Below, piece by piece: positions 24,007 through 32,631 of a stretch of 59,412 nt of DNA. Each line of letters starts with the position of its first letter. Position 1 is the first letter of the stretch. A program made the position numbers and the translations under genes. Source of the DNA: CAYUIS01 sp964444825 (GTDB lineage Bacteria; Chloroflexota; Anaerolineae; B4-G1); the NCBI GenBank assembly GCA_964444825.1, contig CAYUIS010000010.1, forward strand, positions 1 through 59,412, in the 5' to 3' direction. The notes below the pieces were generated by a model, which worked only from the letters and a program-made list of their open reading frames with translations, was not told the origin of the DNA and did not search any database.

Positions 24007-24852
24007 TCAGGGTGAAGTGACGAAGAAACTGGTCGCCAGGATCCCTGGTCCGCCGTGTACGACGATGGCAGGAGGGAGCTCATAGATAGGCACATCCGGC
24101 AGTCCCAACTTGGCACTGAACTCTGTCGCCAGGGAACGGGCTTGCGCCTCTGCATCGGCGTGCATCACGCACAGGTGAGCCTCAGCGTCAGCAGGGCATT
24201 CACTCAGCACCAATTCTCGCAAGCGGGCCAATGCCCGTCTAGCCGTCCGCTGTTGCTCAAGGGGCTCCACCCGACCTTGTCGGAGCGTGAGAATGGGTTT
24301 GACCTGCAACAAGCTCCCAAGCAGCGTTCTCGCTCCCCCAATACGGCCTCCCCTGTGCAGATACTCTAGCGTGTCCACGACAAAGTACACCCTCTGGCGG
24401 GCCATCAAATCCTGCACTCGCGCGATAATGGTATCTGCGTCCACACCCTCCCGCGCCCACTGGGCTGCCAGCAGGACCATCGTCGCCAACGGTCCAGCGA
24501 CGGTGCGGGTATCCACTATCCTGATGTCGGCATCGGGAAAGTCGCGCGCTGCAACGGTGGCAGCCCGGACGGTGCCACTCAGATCAGCCGAGGGATGCAA
24601 ACAGATGATCGGATCGCCTTCCCCTGTCAGTCGCTCAAAGATAGGATGATACAGGGCTGGAGGAGGTGCAGCGGTCTTGGGCAGCACAGGAGCTGCACGC
24701 AGCTTTCCCAAAAACGTGCGCGTGTCCAGCTCCACGTCATCCCGGTAAGAGTCTTTCCCAAAGATGATGATCTGGGGCAAGATTGGGATATCATATTCCT
24801 CGCCCAACTCAAGGGGGAGACCAGAGGTGGTATCAGTGACAATTCTGACCAT
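24007..24852 (-). CDS. DegV-family fatty-acid-binding protein
   Basis: DegV/FakB proteins hold a fatty acid for phosphorylation by a FakA kinase. The 281-residue protein from ATG 24852 begins MVRIVTDTTSGLPLELGEEY. It continues with IIIFGKDSYRDDVEL, a PKTAAPPPALYHPIFERL segment, LHPSADLSGT and DTLEYLHRGGRIGG, all classic for the family. The upstream in-frame extension (to 24918) is not typical. No FakA gene is in the window. It is first in the operon with the two GNAT genes. Confidence 0.93.
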   Translation of the reverse strand: MVRIVTDTTSGLPLELGEEYDIPILPQIIIFGKDSYRDDVELDTRTFLGKLRAAPVLPKTAAPPPALYHPIFERLTGEGDPIICLHPSADLSGTVRAATVAARDFPDADIRIVDTRTVAGPLATMVLLAAQWAREGVDADTIIARVQDLMARQRVYFVVDTLEYLHRGGRIGGARTLLGSLLQVKPILTLRQGRVEPLEQQRTARRALARLRELVLSECPADAEAHLCVMHADAEAQARSLATEFSAKLGLPDVPIYELPPAIVVHGGPGILATSFFVTSP

Positions 24853-24973
24853 TAGGACCGTCTTGCTGTAGGGAATCGGTGCAGCAAATGAGCGACCTGC
24901 CGTCGATAATCTCAACACCCACTTGATAAAAAAGATGCGCCCGGTTCGACGTCCGGACGCCTCCCTTGGTGAT

Positions 24974-25411
24974 CTATCGCTCCAGCAGTATGGTCACTGG
25001 GCCGTCGTTGTGAATCTCGACCAGCATATGTGCGCCAAAAACACCTGTCTCTACGTGGATTCCGTGATCCCGCAAGACCTCGGCGAAGCGATCAACCAGC
25101 GGCCCGGCCACTTTGGGCGGCGCAGCATCGGTAAAACCAGGGCGACGCCCCTTGCGAGCATCGGCGTAGAGCGTAAACTGAGAGACTACCAGGGCCTGAC
25201 CATCTACCTCAAGCAACCCTGCGTTGATCTTGCCCTCAGCATCCTCAAAGATACGCAGTCCTGCGGTTTTCCGGGCTAGCCATTCAGCTTGATCCCCCGT
25301 GTCATCGTGGGTCACACCTACCAAAACGACCACACCGCGGCCAATGGCACCGACAACACTGCCATCGACACTCACAGAAGCACGACTAACACGTTGTACG
25401 ACCGCCCGCAT
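24974..25411 (-). CDS. dtd: D-aminoacyl-tRNA deacylase
   Basis: The enzyme hydrolyses D-aminoacyl-tRNA, protecting translation. It is 145 residues and full length. It opens with MRAVVQRVSRASVSVDG and carries the catalytic block SQFTLYADARKGRRPGF. The C-terminal motif is NDGPVT, matching NxGPVT with the Gly-cisPro pair. It lies alone between degV and trpS on the same strand. Confidence 0.97.
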   Translation of the reverse strand: MRAVVQRVSRASVSVDGSVVGAIGRGVVVLVGVTHDDTGDQAEWLARKTAGLRIFEDAEGKINAGLLEVDGQALVVSQFTLYADARKGRRPGFTDAAPPKVAGPLVDRFAEVLRDHGIHVETGVFGAHMLVEIHNDGPVTILLER

Positions 25412-25503
25412 CTCCGACTCCCTGGGCCATCCACGCCGCCCTGCAGAGGAACAACACCGCCCACGCTGGCGCTGATAGACGCCAGCCGTATCATGGATCG
25501 CGG

Positions 25504-26496
25504 CTACGGAAGGCCTACGGCGGCTTTGGCCTCAGCGATCGTCTCGGCAGCGATGGTGCCGGCCCGGCGAGCGCCATCGGCGAGTATGTCCCACACGCGA
25601 TCAGGATCTGCAGCCAGCGCCGCCCGCCGCTCGCGGAAGGGAGCAAAGTAATCACTCAGGTTCTTGGAGAACATACGCTTGCACTGGACACAACCGATTT
25701 TGGCAGCCCGACAGTCCTCCTCGATCTGCCCCACCTGATCGGCAGAAAAGAACCCGTGCAAGGTGAAAACGTTGCAAACCTCGGGGTGACCCGGGTCACT
25801 GCGGTACTGGCGCGACGGGTCGGTGACCATCTGCATCACACGCCGCTCAATCTCGTCGGGCGACGCAGAGATTTCGATGTGGTTATCCAGTGACTTGCTC
25901 ATCTTCTGTTCGCCATCCAACCCCAATACCTTGGTGAACTCGGTGTGCTTGGCCTGCGGTTCGATCAACACGTCGCCAAAGTGGCGATTGAAGCGGCGCA
26001 CAATCTCCCGCGTGAATTCCAGGTGAGGGGCCTGGTCCACACCCACAGGCACCGTATCTGCCTTGTACATCGTGATATCGGCTGCCATCAACACAGGGTA
26101 GCCCACCAGGCCATAGTTTACGTTATCCGGCTGCTGACGCACCTTCTCCTTGAATGTGGGCAGCCGAGTCAACCAGCCCAGAGGGGTCACCATAGAGAGC
26201 AAAAGATGCAGTTCGACCACCTGAGGGACGTGAGATTGGACAAAGACAATCGTACCCTCGTCTGGATCCATTCCCGCAGCCAGCCAATCCAGAACCATAT
26301 CGCGGGTCCAATCATGCAACTTGTCAGTGTCCTTGAGCGTGGTGAGCGCGTGCAGATCCACGACGCAGTAGACGCAATCATAGTCCGCTTGCAGAGCCAC
26401 ATAATTGCGGATCGCGCCTAGGTAATTGCCAAGATGCTGGCGGCCAGTGGGCCGGGCGCCAGAAAAAACGCGGCCCTTCTTCGCCTGTGTGCTCAT
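25504..26496 (-). CDS. trpS: Tryptophanyl-tRNA synthetase
   Basis: This class I synthetase charges tRNA-Trp. It has 330 residues from ATG 26496, with GGAGGAG upstream. The HIGH-like motif is GARPTGRQHLGNYLG and the KMSKS motif is GEQKMSKSLDNH. The active-site region has YPVLMAADITMYKADTVPVG. A CVQCKRMF pair of cysteines near the C-terminus is notable. Its own promoter is at 26533-26561. Confidence 0.97.
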   Translation of the reverse strand: MSTQAKKGRVFSGARPTGRQHLGNYLGAIRNYVALQADYDCVYCVVDLHALTTLKDTDKLHDWTRDMVLDWLAAGMDPDEGTIVFVQSHVPQVVELHLLLSMVTPLGWLTRLPTFKEKVRQQPDNVNYGLVGYPVLMAADITMYKADTVPVGVDQAPHLEFTREIVRRFNRHFGDVLIEPQAKHTEFTKVLGLDGEQKMSKSLDNHIEISASPDEIERRVMQMVTDPSRQYRSDPGHPEVCNVFTLHGFFSADQVGQIEEDCRAAKIGCVQCKRMFSKNLSDYFAPFRERRAALAADPDRVWDILADGARRAGTIAAETIAEAKAAVGLP

Positions 26497-26532
26497 TGTG
26501 TCAGATACTCCTCCAACAATAGTGTGTTGTGT

Positions 26533-26561
26533 AGTGTACCACAGGAGCAGCAGAGGGGCAA
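26533..26561 (-). promoter_or_regulatory. Promoter of trpS
   Basis: TTGCCC (26561-26556), 17-bp spacer ending in TGG, TACACT (26538-26533). The leader is about 30 bases long and shows no T-box or trp attenuator structure. Confidence 0.6.
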
Positions 26562-26611
26562 GCAAAAACGGTCAAATGGGCAGCGCCCAACTCGTGTATG
26601 CAGATGGTGGT

Positions 26612-26983
26612 CTATTGGGCCACCACAACGGCGATGGCATTTTCCCGTGTGTGTGACAGGCTGACCGCCCACTCGGTGAGCTCAAGCGTCTCAGCCAACT
26701 TGGCAGCGCGCCCATAAAGACGAATGAGCGGTTTGCCCCGCCTGTCCCCGATCACCTCTGCTTCCTGCCAACCTATCCCATCACGGGACATCATTCGCAT
26801 GCCGACGCCCAATGCCTTGGAGACGGCCTCTTTGGCTGCAAAGCGGGCTGCCAATTCCGGCGTCCGGCCCCGGCAATAGACAATCTCGGCCGGAGTGAAC
26901 ACGCGCTCCAGGAAACGAGCGCCGTGACGCGCCAGTGCCCGTTCAACGCGAATTACTTCGAGCAGGTCAACGCCGACTACCAT
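26612..26983 (-). CDS. acpS: Holo-[acyl-carrier-protein] synthase
   Basis: The enzyme transfers 4'-phosphopantetheine from CoA to acyl carrier protein. It is 123 residues with GVDLLEV (Asp6, Mg ligand), ARFAAKEAVSKALG (Lys51, Glu52) and SLSHTRENAIAVVVAQ at the C-terminus. It lies 12 bases after the stop of the inactive M16 gene on the same strand. Confidence 0.95.
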   Translation of the reverse strand: MVVGVDLLEVIRVERALARHGARFLERVFTPAEIVYCRGRTPELAARFAAKEAVSKALGVGMRMMSRDGIGWQEAEVIGDRRGKPLIRLYGRAAKLAETLELTEWAVSLSHTRENAIAVVVAQ

Positions 26984-26995
26984 TGGGACACAACC

Positions 26996-28297
26996 CTAGC
27001 TTCCCAGACCCGAGCCATCAACCCCGGACTGGTTCCCGGCAGGTGGTCCAGCAATGGCTAGGGCATAATTTTCGGGATCAAGCCACCGCTGTGCGACCGC
27101 CCGGATGCACTCAGCGTCAATTTCACCAATGAGGTCTCTGTACCGCTGGAGGTAATCCAATCCCAAGCCGTATCGCTCCATACTGATGATGGACCGCGCC
27201 ACTCCCTCGTTCGTCTCCAGCCGAAGAGGAAGGCTACCCGTGATGAACGCCTTGTTATCCGCCAATTCCTCCTCGTCGACCAACTCCTCACAGATGCGAC
27301 GAACCTCTGCCCGAATCGAATCAATGGCCTGCTCGATGCTAGCCGGGTTCACCCCAGCGATGATCCGCCAGGGACCACGGTCAGGCCCACCGTCCACACG
27401 ACTGTATGAGTAGTAGGCCAATCCCTGCTCCTCACGGACATTCTCTCCCAGACGCCCCATCAGGCCAAAGACGCCCAGGATAGTGTTACACACGACAGCG
27501 TCCAGAAAATCGGGTGAAGACCGAGGAGGACCGGGATATCCCAAGATGATGTCCGACTGGGTCTTGCCAGGGATTGGGACGACACGCTCACGAACCTCGG
27601 TGATTCGGGAGACCTCAGGAAGTGGTGCACGCGCGTATCCTCGGCCCTGCCAGTCACCGAAGGTGTTCTCGATCCGTGCCAGTGCGTCGGCGGTCTCTAT
27701 CGCGCCCACGATCACAATGACCATCCCCTGAGAGCCATAACCACCAGCGTAGAATTCGGCCAAATCATCCCGGCTCAGCGCATTGATCGTCTCGGTATAG
27801 CCAGTGAGGCTACGGGCGTAGGGATGGGCTGCCGGGTACGCCAGTTCATTGAATGCCAGGCTGGCCATTCGGCGAGTGTCGTGGACCCGCTCTTCCAGAG
27901 CAGTGAGGATTTCTCCCCGCAGTCTCTCGATCTCCTCATCCGGAAAAGCCGCATGGCGCACCACATCGGCCAAGATACCAAGTGTCAGCGGCAAGTCCTC
28001 AACCAGGCTCTTGGCGCCGAAACCCGTAGTAAAGGTGCCCCCACTGACACTGGCACTGGCACCAACCGACTCCAATTCCTCATAGATCTGCTCAAACGAC
28101 CGGTTGGTCGTACCGCGCATCAGTCCACTGGCGGTGAAAGCTGACAGCCCTGCCCGCTCCGCTCCTTCGTCGTAGGCGCCCACCCGCAGATATCCATTCA
28201 TAACCACCGAGGGGCTATTGTGGTTCTCACGCACGAGCACGACAATGCCATTCGGCAACTCACAGCGTGTGATGTCGTCAGGTCCAGGGATAGCCAT
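26996..28297 (-). CDS. M16-family protein, non-catalytic subunit
   Basis: The 433-residue M16 peptidase fold lacks the zinc site: the HxxEH position reads AGLSAFTASGLMRGT. It keeps the C-terminal R/Y substrate-binding motif (REEQGLAYYSYSRVDGG). In bacterial M16B pairs one subunit is catalytic and the other carries this motif. It follows the active partner after 148 bases, and GAGAGGAG precedes the ATG. It is probably cytosolic, as no signal peptide is visible. Confidence 0.88.
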   Translation of the reverse strand: MAIPGPDDITRCELPNGIVVLVRENHNSPSVVMNGYLRVGAYDEGAERAGLSAFTASGLMRGTTNRSFEQIYEELESVGASASVSGGTFTTGFGAKSLVEDLPLTLGILADVVRHAAFPDEEIERLRGEILTALEERVHDTRRMASLAFNELAYPAAHPYARSLTGYTETINALSRDDLAEFYAGGYGSQGMVIVIVGAIETADALARIENTFGDWQGRGYARAPLPEVSRITEVRERVVPIPGKTQSDIILGYPGPPRSSPDFLDAVVCNTILGVFGLMGRLGENVREEQGLAYYSYSRVDGGPDRGPWRIIAGVNPASIEQAIDSIRAEVRRICEELVDEEELADNKAFITGSLPLRLETNEGVARSIISMERYGLGLDYLQRYRDLIGEIDAECIRAVAQRWLDPENYALAIAGPPAGNQSGVDGSGLGS

Positions 28298-28445
28298 TAC
28301 TCTCCTCTCACAATCTCAATATCGAGTGCTTCATCGCTGATCCGCGCAGCCCTACACTATTGACTTGTTCAAAAACAACTCCGTGCTTCTACGGCTGTCT
28401 TGCGTCTGATTCCTGTGCCAAAGTGAAGTTATTAATGAACAAGGG

Positions 28446-29729
28446 CTATGCTTGCTTGGGCACGTAACGCCCAACAGTGCGGTTGGACGGCTTGAGATAC
28501 TGTTGTGCCGCACGTTGCACATCGTCGACGGTGACCGTGCTGAGCTTGGCGATATAGTTCTCGAACCAAGTGTGGTCGGCAAATACCTCACTAAAGCCCA
28601 TCCAGAGTGCCTGACCAGTGACCGATTCGCTAGAGTAAGCGAACTGCGCCTTGGTCTGCTTGATCGCTTTGAGCAGCTCCTCCTGTGTGATCGGCTCATC
28701 GGCTATTCGCGTCAACTCCACATCGAGCGCCTCCTCTATCTCAGCCGGCGTATGCCCGGTGCGCACCACAGACGAAAAACTATAAACAAAGGGATCGATC
28801 GTCGGAAGCAAAGAGCCTGATATGTCAGTCGCCAGTTCGGACACCACCAGCGCTTTGTAAAGACGGCTGCTCTTGTTGGTGGTGCCGCCGCCAAAGATCG
28901 CCAAGCCGCTGGCTCCGGTCAGAATGGCGTCCAACACGGTCAGGGCGAAGAAATCGGGGTGGTGGACAGGAGGAGCCCGGAAAACCACGTGAAAGTAGGC
29001 GACGTTCCCATCCCCCTCATAAGTCACCCGCCGTTCCCCCTTCTGGGGAGGTTCGACAGCCGTCATCGGAGGAATATCCGGTCCACTGGCGATTCCACCG
29101 AAATGTCGCTCCACCAGACCAAGCATTTCGTCTGAACAAAAGTCACCCACTGCGACAGCCACCGAGTTGGAGGGGGTGTAGTAGGTGCGATAGTGAGAGA
29201 GGAGTTGGTCACGTGTCATGGTCTCTAGATCACACATATGGCCAATGGTCTCAGTGCCGTAGGGATGCACGCGGAAAGCCGCCGCCATCAACTCCTCACT
29301 CAGGAGAAACTCTGGGTCGTTCTCCGCTCCCTGTCGCTCGCTGACGATCACGGTGCGCTCGGAGGCAACTTCGTCTGGATCAAAGAGCGCGTTGGCCATA
29401 CGATCAGCCTCAATCCGCACCTGTAACTCGATACGATCCGCAGGCAGAGTGGCATAGTAAGTGGTGAAATCATACCACGTCATCCCGTTGAACACACCCC
29501 CCTCCCGGGAGATCGCCTTGTCCGTCGTTCCTTTGGGAAACGTGGGTGTCCCCTTGAAGAGCATATGCTCCGCCCAATGAGAGATGCCCGTGATCCCCAG
29601 GTGCTCATTGCGACTACCTACCCGGTACCAGATCCAGAAACTGGCCACCGGTGCGGTATGCACCTCTTTGATCAAGACGCTCAGACCGTTGGTTAATTGT
29701 GTTTTGACTACATCGCTGTACGTACCCAT
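28446..29729 (-). CDS. M16-family zinc metallopeptidase, catalytic subunit
   Basis: The product is 427 residues from ATG 29729, since the longer in-frame extension is not M16-like. The inverted zinc motif HWAEH is at 51-55, and the distal Glu lies in the region VASERTVIVSERQ. The C-terminal domain has ALVVSELATDISGS. These proteases degrade peptides or process precursors. Its inactive partner is encoded just downstream. There is no signal peptide. Confidence 0.92.
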   Translation of the reverse strand: MGTYSDVVKTQLTNGLSVLIKEVHTAPVASFWIWYRVGSRNEHLGITGISHWAEHMLFKGTPTFPKGTTDKAISREGGVFNGMTWYDFTTYYATLPADRIELQVRIEADRMANALFDPDEVASERTVIVSERQGAENDPEFLLSEELMAAAFRVHPYGTETIGHMCDLETMTRDQLLSHYRTYYTPSNSVAVAVGDFCSDEMLGLVERHFGGIASGPDIPPMTAVEPPQKGERRVTYEGDGNVAYFHVVFRAPPVHHPDFFALTVLDAILTGASGLAIFGGGTTNKSSRLYKALVVSELATDISGSLLPTIDPFVYSFSSVVRTGHTPAEIEEALDVELTRIADEPITQEELLKAIKQTKAQFAYSSESVTGQALWMGFSEVFADHTWFENYIAKLSTVTVDDVQRAAQQYLKPSNRTVGRYVPKQA

Positions 29730-29827
29730 TCTGTCTCCTAATGCTGGCGGCTCCTTCGCAGGCCGCACGAACGCAGATCTAGCTCTTCTCCAGTACAAAG
29801 ACCACCCAGGCTAACCCTGATTTCGGC

Positions 29828-31666
29828 CTAGGGTGGGCCGTTGTGCAACCAGTGGTACCAGATCATCACCATCGCCAGTGTGTCGAGCTTGCAGTATTGA
29901 AGTAGCAGCCGCCTCCAACGTTCCGGTGACAGTCCATCTGTGCGTCCCCAACCATAGAGCGCCGATTGGTAAGCATACGTAGCACCCGTCCCCTCGGTGA
30001 TGGCAAAATCTTTTCCCGCAACGGTGAGCGCCGGAAGCGATTCATATGGACCGAGGATCTCGCTGTCCGCCTCTTTCACATATTCGGGCCAGCGTGCTCG
30101 CAAACTGGGATCCGTTTTCCAAACGGCGTCCACCACCGCTTTGACAGATGTCTTGCCCTTCATCAGCGGGTGGAAATAGTGCTTCAATGTGAGGGGGTGC
30201 ATATCCACCAGGCGGCTATCTCCGTCTTGACCCGATCCTACGATGGCTTCAAGCCAACTTCCCAGGCCCGGATTCCGATACTTGTATTCATCCATCTGCT
30301 TTAGTATGCGCCGCAGTGTCGTCTTCTCGTGCGTCGCCCAGGTGAACACCGTCCCACCTGTGCCGATATGCTGCATCAGGGATTCAGCAAAATAAAAGTT
30401 CGGAAAGTAACTCTCCAGGTCTATCCATTCGGCGTGCTCCAACTCACCGTCCGGCTGGCGTAGCGTATGGCAACTCCATTGAAAAGCAATGTGCTCGTAA
30501 GGATGCAGGCCCGACCGGCAGGGCACAGCAAGCACCGACGTCTCAAAGTCGACAAAGTGCAGCGGATACTCATAGGAGCGCAACGTGGCTATCAGTTCAT
30601 CGCTCATCCACTCTGTGTTGGAGCGGGAGTGCTCAAGTTGAATGATCTGCCGTCTGTTGAGCGCACCAACCCGGCCGTCTTTTGTGACGAGCCGCTCCCG
30701 AGGAATGTCGAACAGACTGGCCTTTCTTTGCTGGACAAGCTCGTTGACGAGAGAACCTCGTCCACCGATGCGGCTAACAGAATACATATCAAAGATGTGC
30801 GGCGTTACGTCTGCCAATTCACCCCAGCATTCTTGGAATCCATCACGCCCGTTCTGTTCACTCGCGCGGTATTCACAGTCTTTGCAGTGGGCTGAAATCG
30901 ATGGTTCGATCCTCCGCAGTTCCGGTACAAGACTGCTCACATACTCCGTTATCCTGGATCGAACGTCGGGTTTCAAATCCTCGACCTCCGCCGTGACATC
31001 CACCTTGGTCAGGAAGTGATTTCGGCGCAAATCTCTCACATCACCGACATAGTCCACCGCCATTCGAGTGAAGCCGGACCCGGGATCCTCGTCCCAACCC
31101 TCAGGATAGACGAATCTGAATAGAGAGGGCAGCAGATCGATCCCGGTTGATTTGGACCGGTCTGGCATCACCAGAAAGGGACGGATCCGGGCATGGGGGA
31201 ACATCTCCTGCAAGACACATACCTGAAATGTCACATCCTGGAGGGGCTCCTGCCATTCAGGCCCAACCAGGCGTCCCGCACCCGAAGAGCCATCGCCCGT
31301 GGCGCTATTGTAGGACTTGGCTTTTACCTCGATGAGCTCGAACTCGTCCCCACGCTTGACCAGAATATCGACCCGAGCAAGCTTGTGGTTGCTGATAAGC
31401 GTAGCCTCGAACAGCACAGCAGTCTGGGTAGCCAAAGCCTCCATCGTCTTTTGTGCGGCAGCCTGGACGTCGCCATAGTGGCCAATGTCCTGCCCTTCAG
31501 GGTAAAGAAGCTTGGCGATGCCCTCGATCACATAGCCACTTCTAGCGATCAGATCGAGGAACTCGCCCTCATCTTTCGTCGAGGGATAACCCAGCTTTTT
31601 GTAAAAGAGCTTGGTTGGACAGGACTGGGCGACTATAAAGTCAGACTTGGACAGGTAGCCGTGCAT
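29828..31666 (-). CDS. Cas4-like PD-(D/E)XK nuclease fused to DUF2779 DEDD exonuclease
   Basis: The protein has 612 residues from ATG 31666. The N-terminal part has a PD-(D/E)XK core with Asp100 and Glu113-Val-Lys115 (ARVDILVKRG, then LIEVKAKS). It also has four cysteines spaced like a Cas4/AddB iron-sulfur cluster: Cys16, then Cys261-x2-Cys264 and Cys280. The C-terminal DUF2779 domain begins HFVDFET (Asp373, Glu375). It ends in YCKLDTLAMV, which fits motifs I and III of a DEDDy-type 3'-5' exonuclease. It probably acts on DNA ends. It is followed on the chromosome by an M16 gene and preceded by a small helical protein gene; a defence or repair role is inference. Confidence 0.75.
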   Translation of the reverse strand: MHGYLSKSDFIVAQSCPTKLFYKKLGYPSTKDEGEFLDLIARSGYVIEGIAKLLYPEGQDIGHYGDVQAAAQKTMEALATQTAVLFEATLISNHKLARVDILVKRGDEFELIEVKAKSYNSATGDGSSGAGRLVGPEWQEPLQDVTFQVCVLQEMFPHARIRPFLVMPDRSKSTGIDLLPSLFRFVYPEGWDEDPGSGFTRMAVDYVGDVRDLRRNHFLTKVDVTAEVEDLKPDVRSRITEYVSSLVPELRRIEPSISAHCKDCEYRASEQNGRDGFQECWGELADVTPHIFDMYSVSRIGGRGSLVNELVQQRKASLFDIPRERLVTKDGRVGALNRRQIIQLEHSRSNTEWMSDELIATLRSYEYPLHFVDFETSVLAVPCRSGLHPYEHIAFQWSCHTLRQPDGELEHAEWIDLESYFPNFYFAESLMQHIGTGGTVFTWATHEKTTLRRILKQMDEYKYRNPGLGSWLEAIVGSGQDGDSRLVDMHPLTLKHYFHPLMKGKTSVKAVVDAVWKTDPSLRARWPEYVKEADSEILGPYESLPALTVAGKDFAITEGTGATYAYQSALYGWGRTDGLSPERWRRLLLQYCKLDTLAMVMIWYHWLHNGPP

Positions 31667-31899
31667 ATGTTCTTGTCGCGCTCTCGCCTTCCCCTTTTTG
31701 TGGTTGACGTGTGTGCTCGCCTGCTGCCAGCGTGCCACAGAGTCGCAGATAGCACCCTGCTCCCCGCGTCTCAGCAGCCACAAGAGAGGCCTGCCGCACA
31801 CAACACCCGCGGCGGTTGGATAAGGGAATCCCCGTCATCCAAAGCATTCGGAGCATAGAGCTCCATCAGCCTGGATATGACGGGGCAACAGGCGATCGA

Positions 31900-32364
31900 T
31901 TAGGAATTGATGTGCTTGATCAACAAGAGCGTGAGCTTGAGGATATTGATCAAGCGCACTCTCTTGCGGATTTTCACGTTGTCGGGATCCATTTCAACGG
32001 TGGTCTTTAGATCCCGCATCTTTACGATGATGTTTGAAAACAGCTTCTCGGTTGTCCAGCCAACGTACTGCTTATACTGACTCTGATCACCAACGGTTTC
32101 CTGGCTGATCTTGGACCGCTTCAACGAATTGACATCAAAGCCGGATTTTAGAGCTTCCTCCATTTCCTTGGTCTCCAGCTTGGCGATGACCGAGTCGATG
32201 GGTAGGTCCGATCGGCCATATGAGAATATCAGCTCGATGTTGCTCTCCAACTCCAAGAGCAGCATGCGCTTCGTGCCCGTGCTTTTCTGTACCAACGAAC
32301 GTACGGTACCCAGCACCGAATCGATCATTTTGACCAGGTCAGCGAATGTGCCAAGATCAAACAT
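31900..32364 (-). CDS. Small helical hypothetical protein
   Basis: The product has 154 residues, Lys/Leu-rich, with no signal peptide. It is mostly amphipathic helix (MFDLGTFADLVKMIDSVL, LLLELESNIELIFSYGRSD, then IRKRVRLINILKLTLLLIKH). AGGAGG lies well placed before ATG 32364. The composition is less GC-rich than its neighbours, suggesting acquisition. It lies 233 bases upstream of the nuclease gene on the same strand, and the two may travel together. No family is recognised. Confidence 0.6.
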   Translation of the reverse strand: MFDLGTFADLVKMIDSVLGTVRSLVQKSTGTKRMLLLELESNIELIFSYGRSDLPIDSVIAKLETKEMEEALKSGFDVNSLKRSKISQETVGDQSQYKQYVGWTTEKLFSNIIVKMRDLKTTVEMDPDNVKIRKRVRLINILKLTLLLIKHINS

Positions 32365-32631
32365 TGGGCTTTCCTCCTATATCGTTAGTCTATGCAACAA
32401 ACAGAACATACCACACTAGCGATCCCGCCGCCATAGTTCCGCAGGCCAAAGCCTAGCAGAATGAGTCAAGCCCCAATGGTTGTCTTCTATGGAACAAGAA
32501 AACCAAGATTCATTGGGCCGGACACAGTGGCCGTATTTTACTCGCTCCGTGCAAGGTGTCAAATGCGCGACTCTATCGCCCTATCCCAGCACAATAGGTC
32601 ACTTGGACACCCCAGACCCACCCCTTCCCAG

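Noticed and set aside
26496..26532. trpS leader considered for T-box or attenuator control
   Set aside because: It is only about 30 bases long and has no specifier stem, T-box sequence or terminator.
28298..28445. CTTGTTC/GAACAAG inverted repeat between the M16 genes, considered as a small mobile element
   Set aside because: The 7-bp arms are short, no target duplication is visible, and the spacer has no recognisable content.
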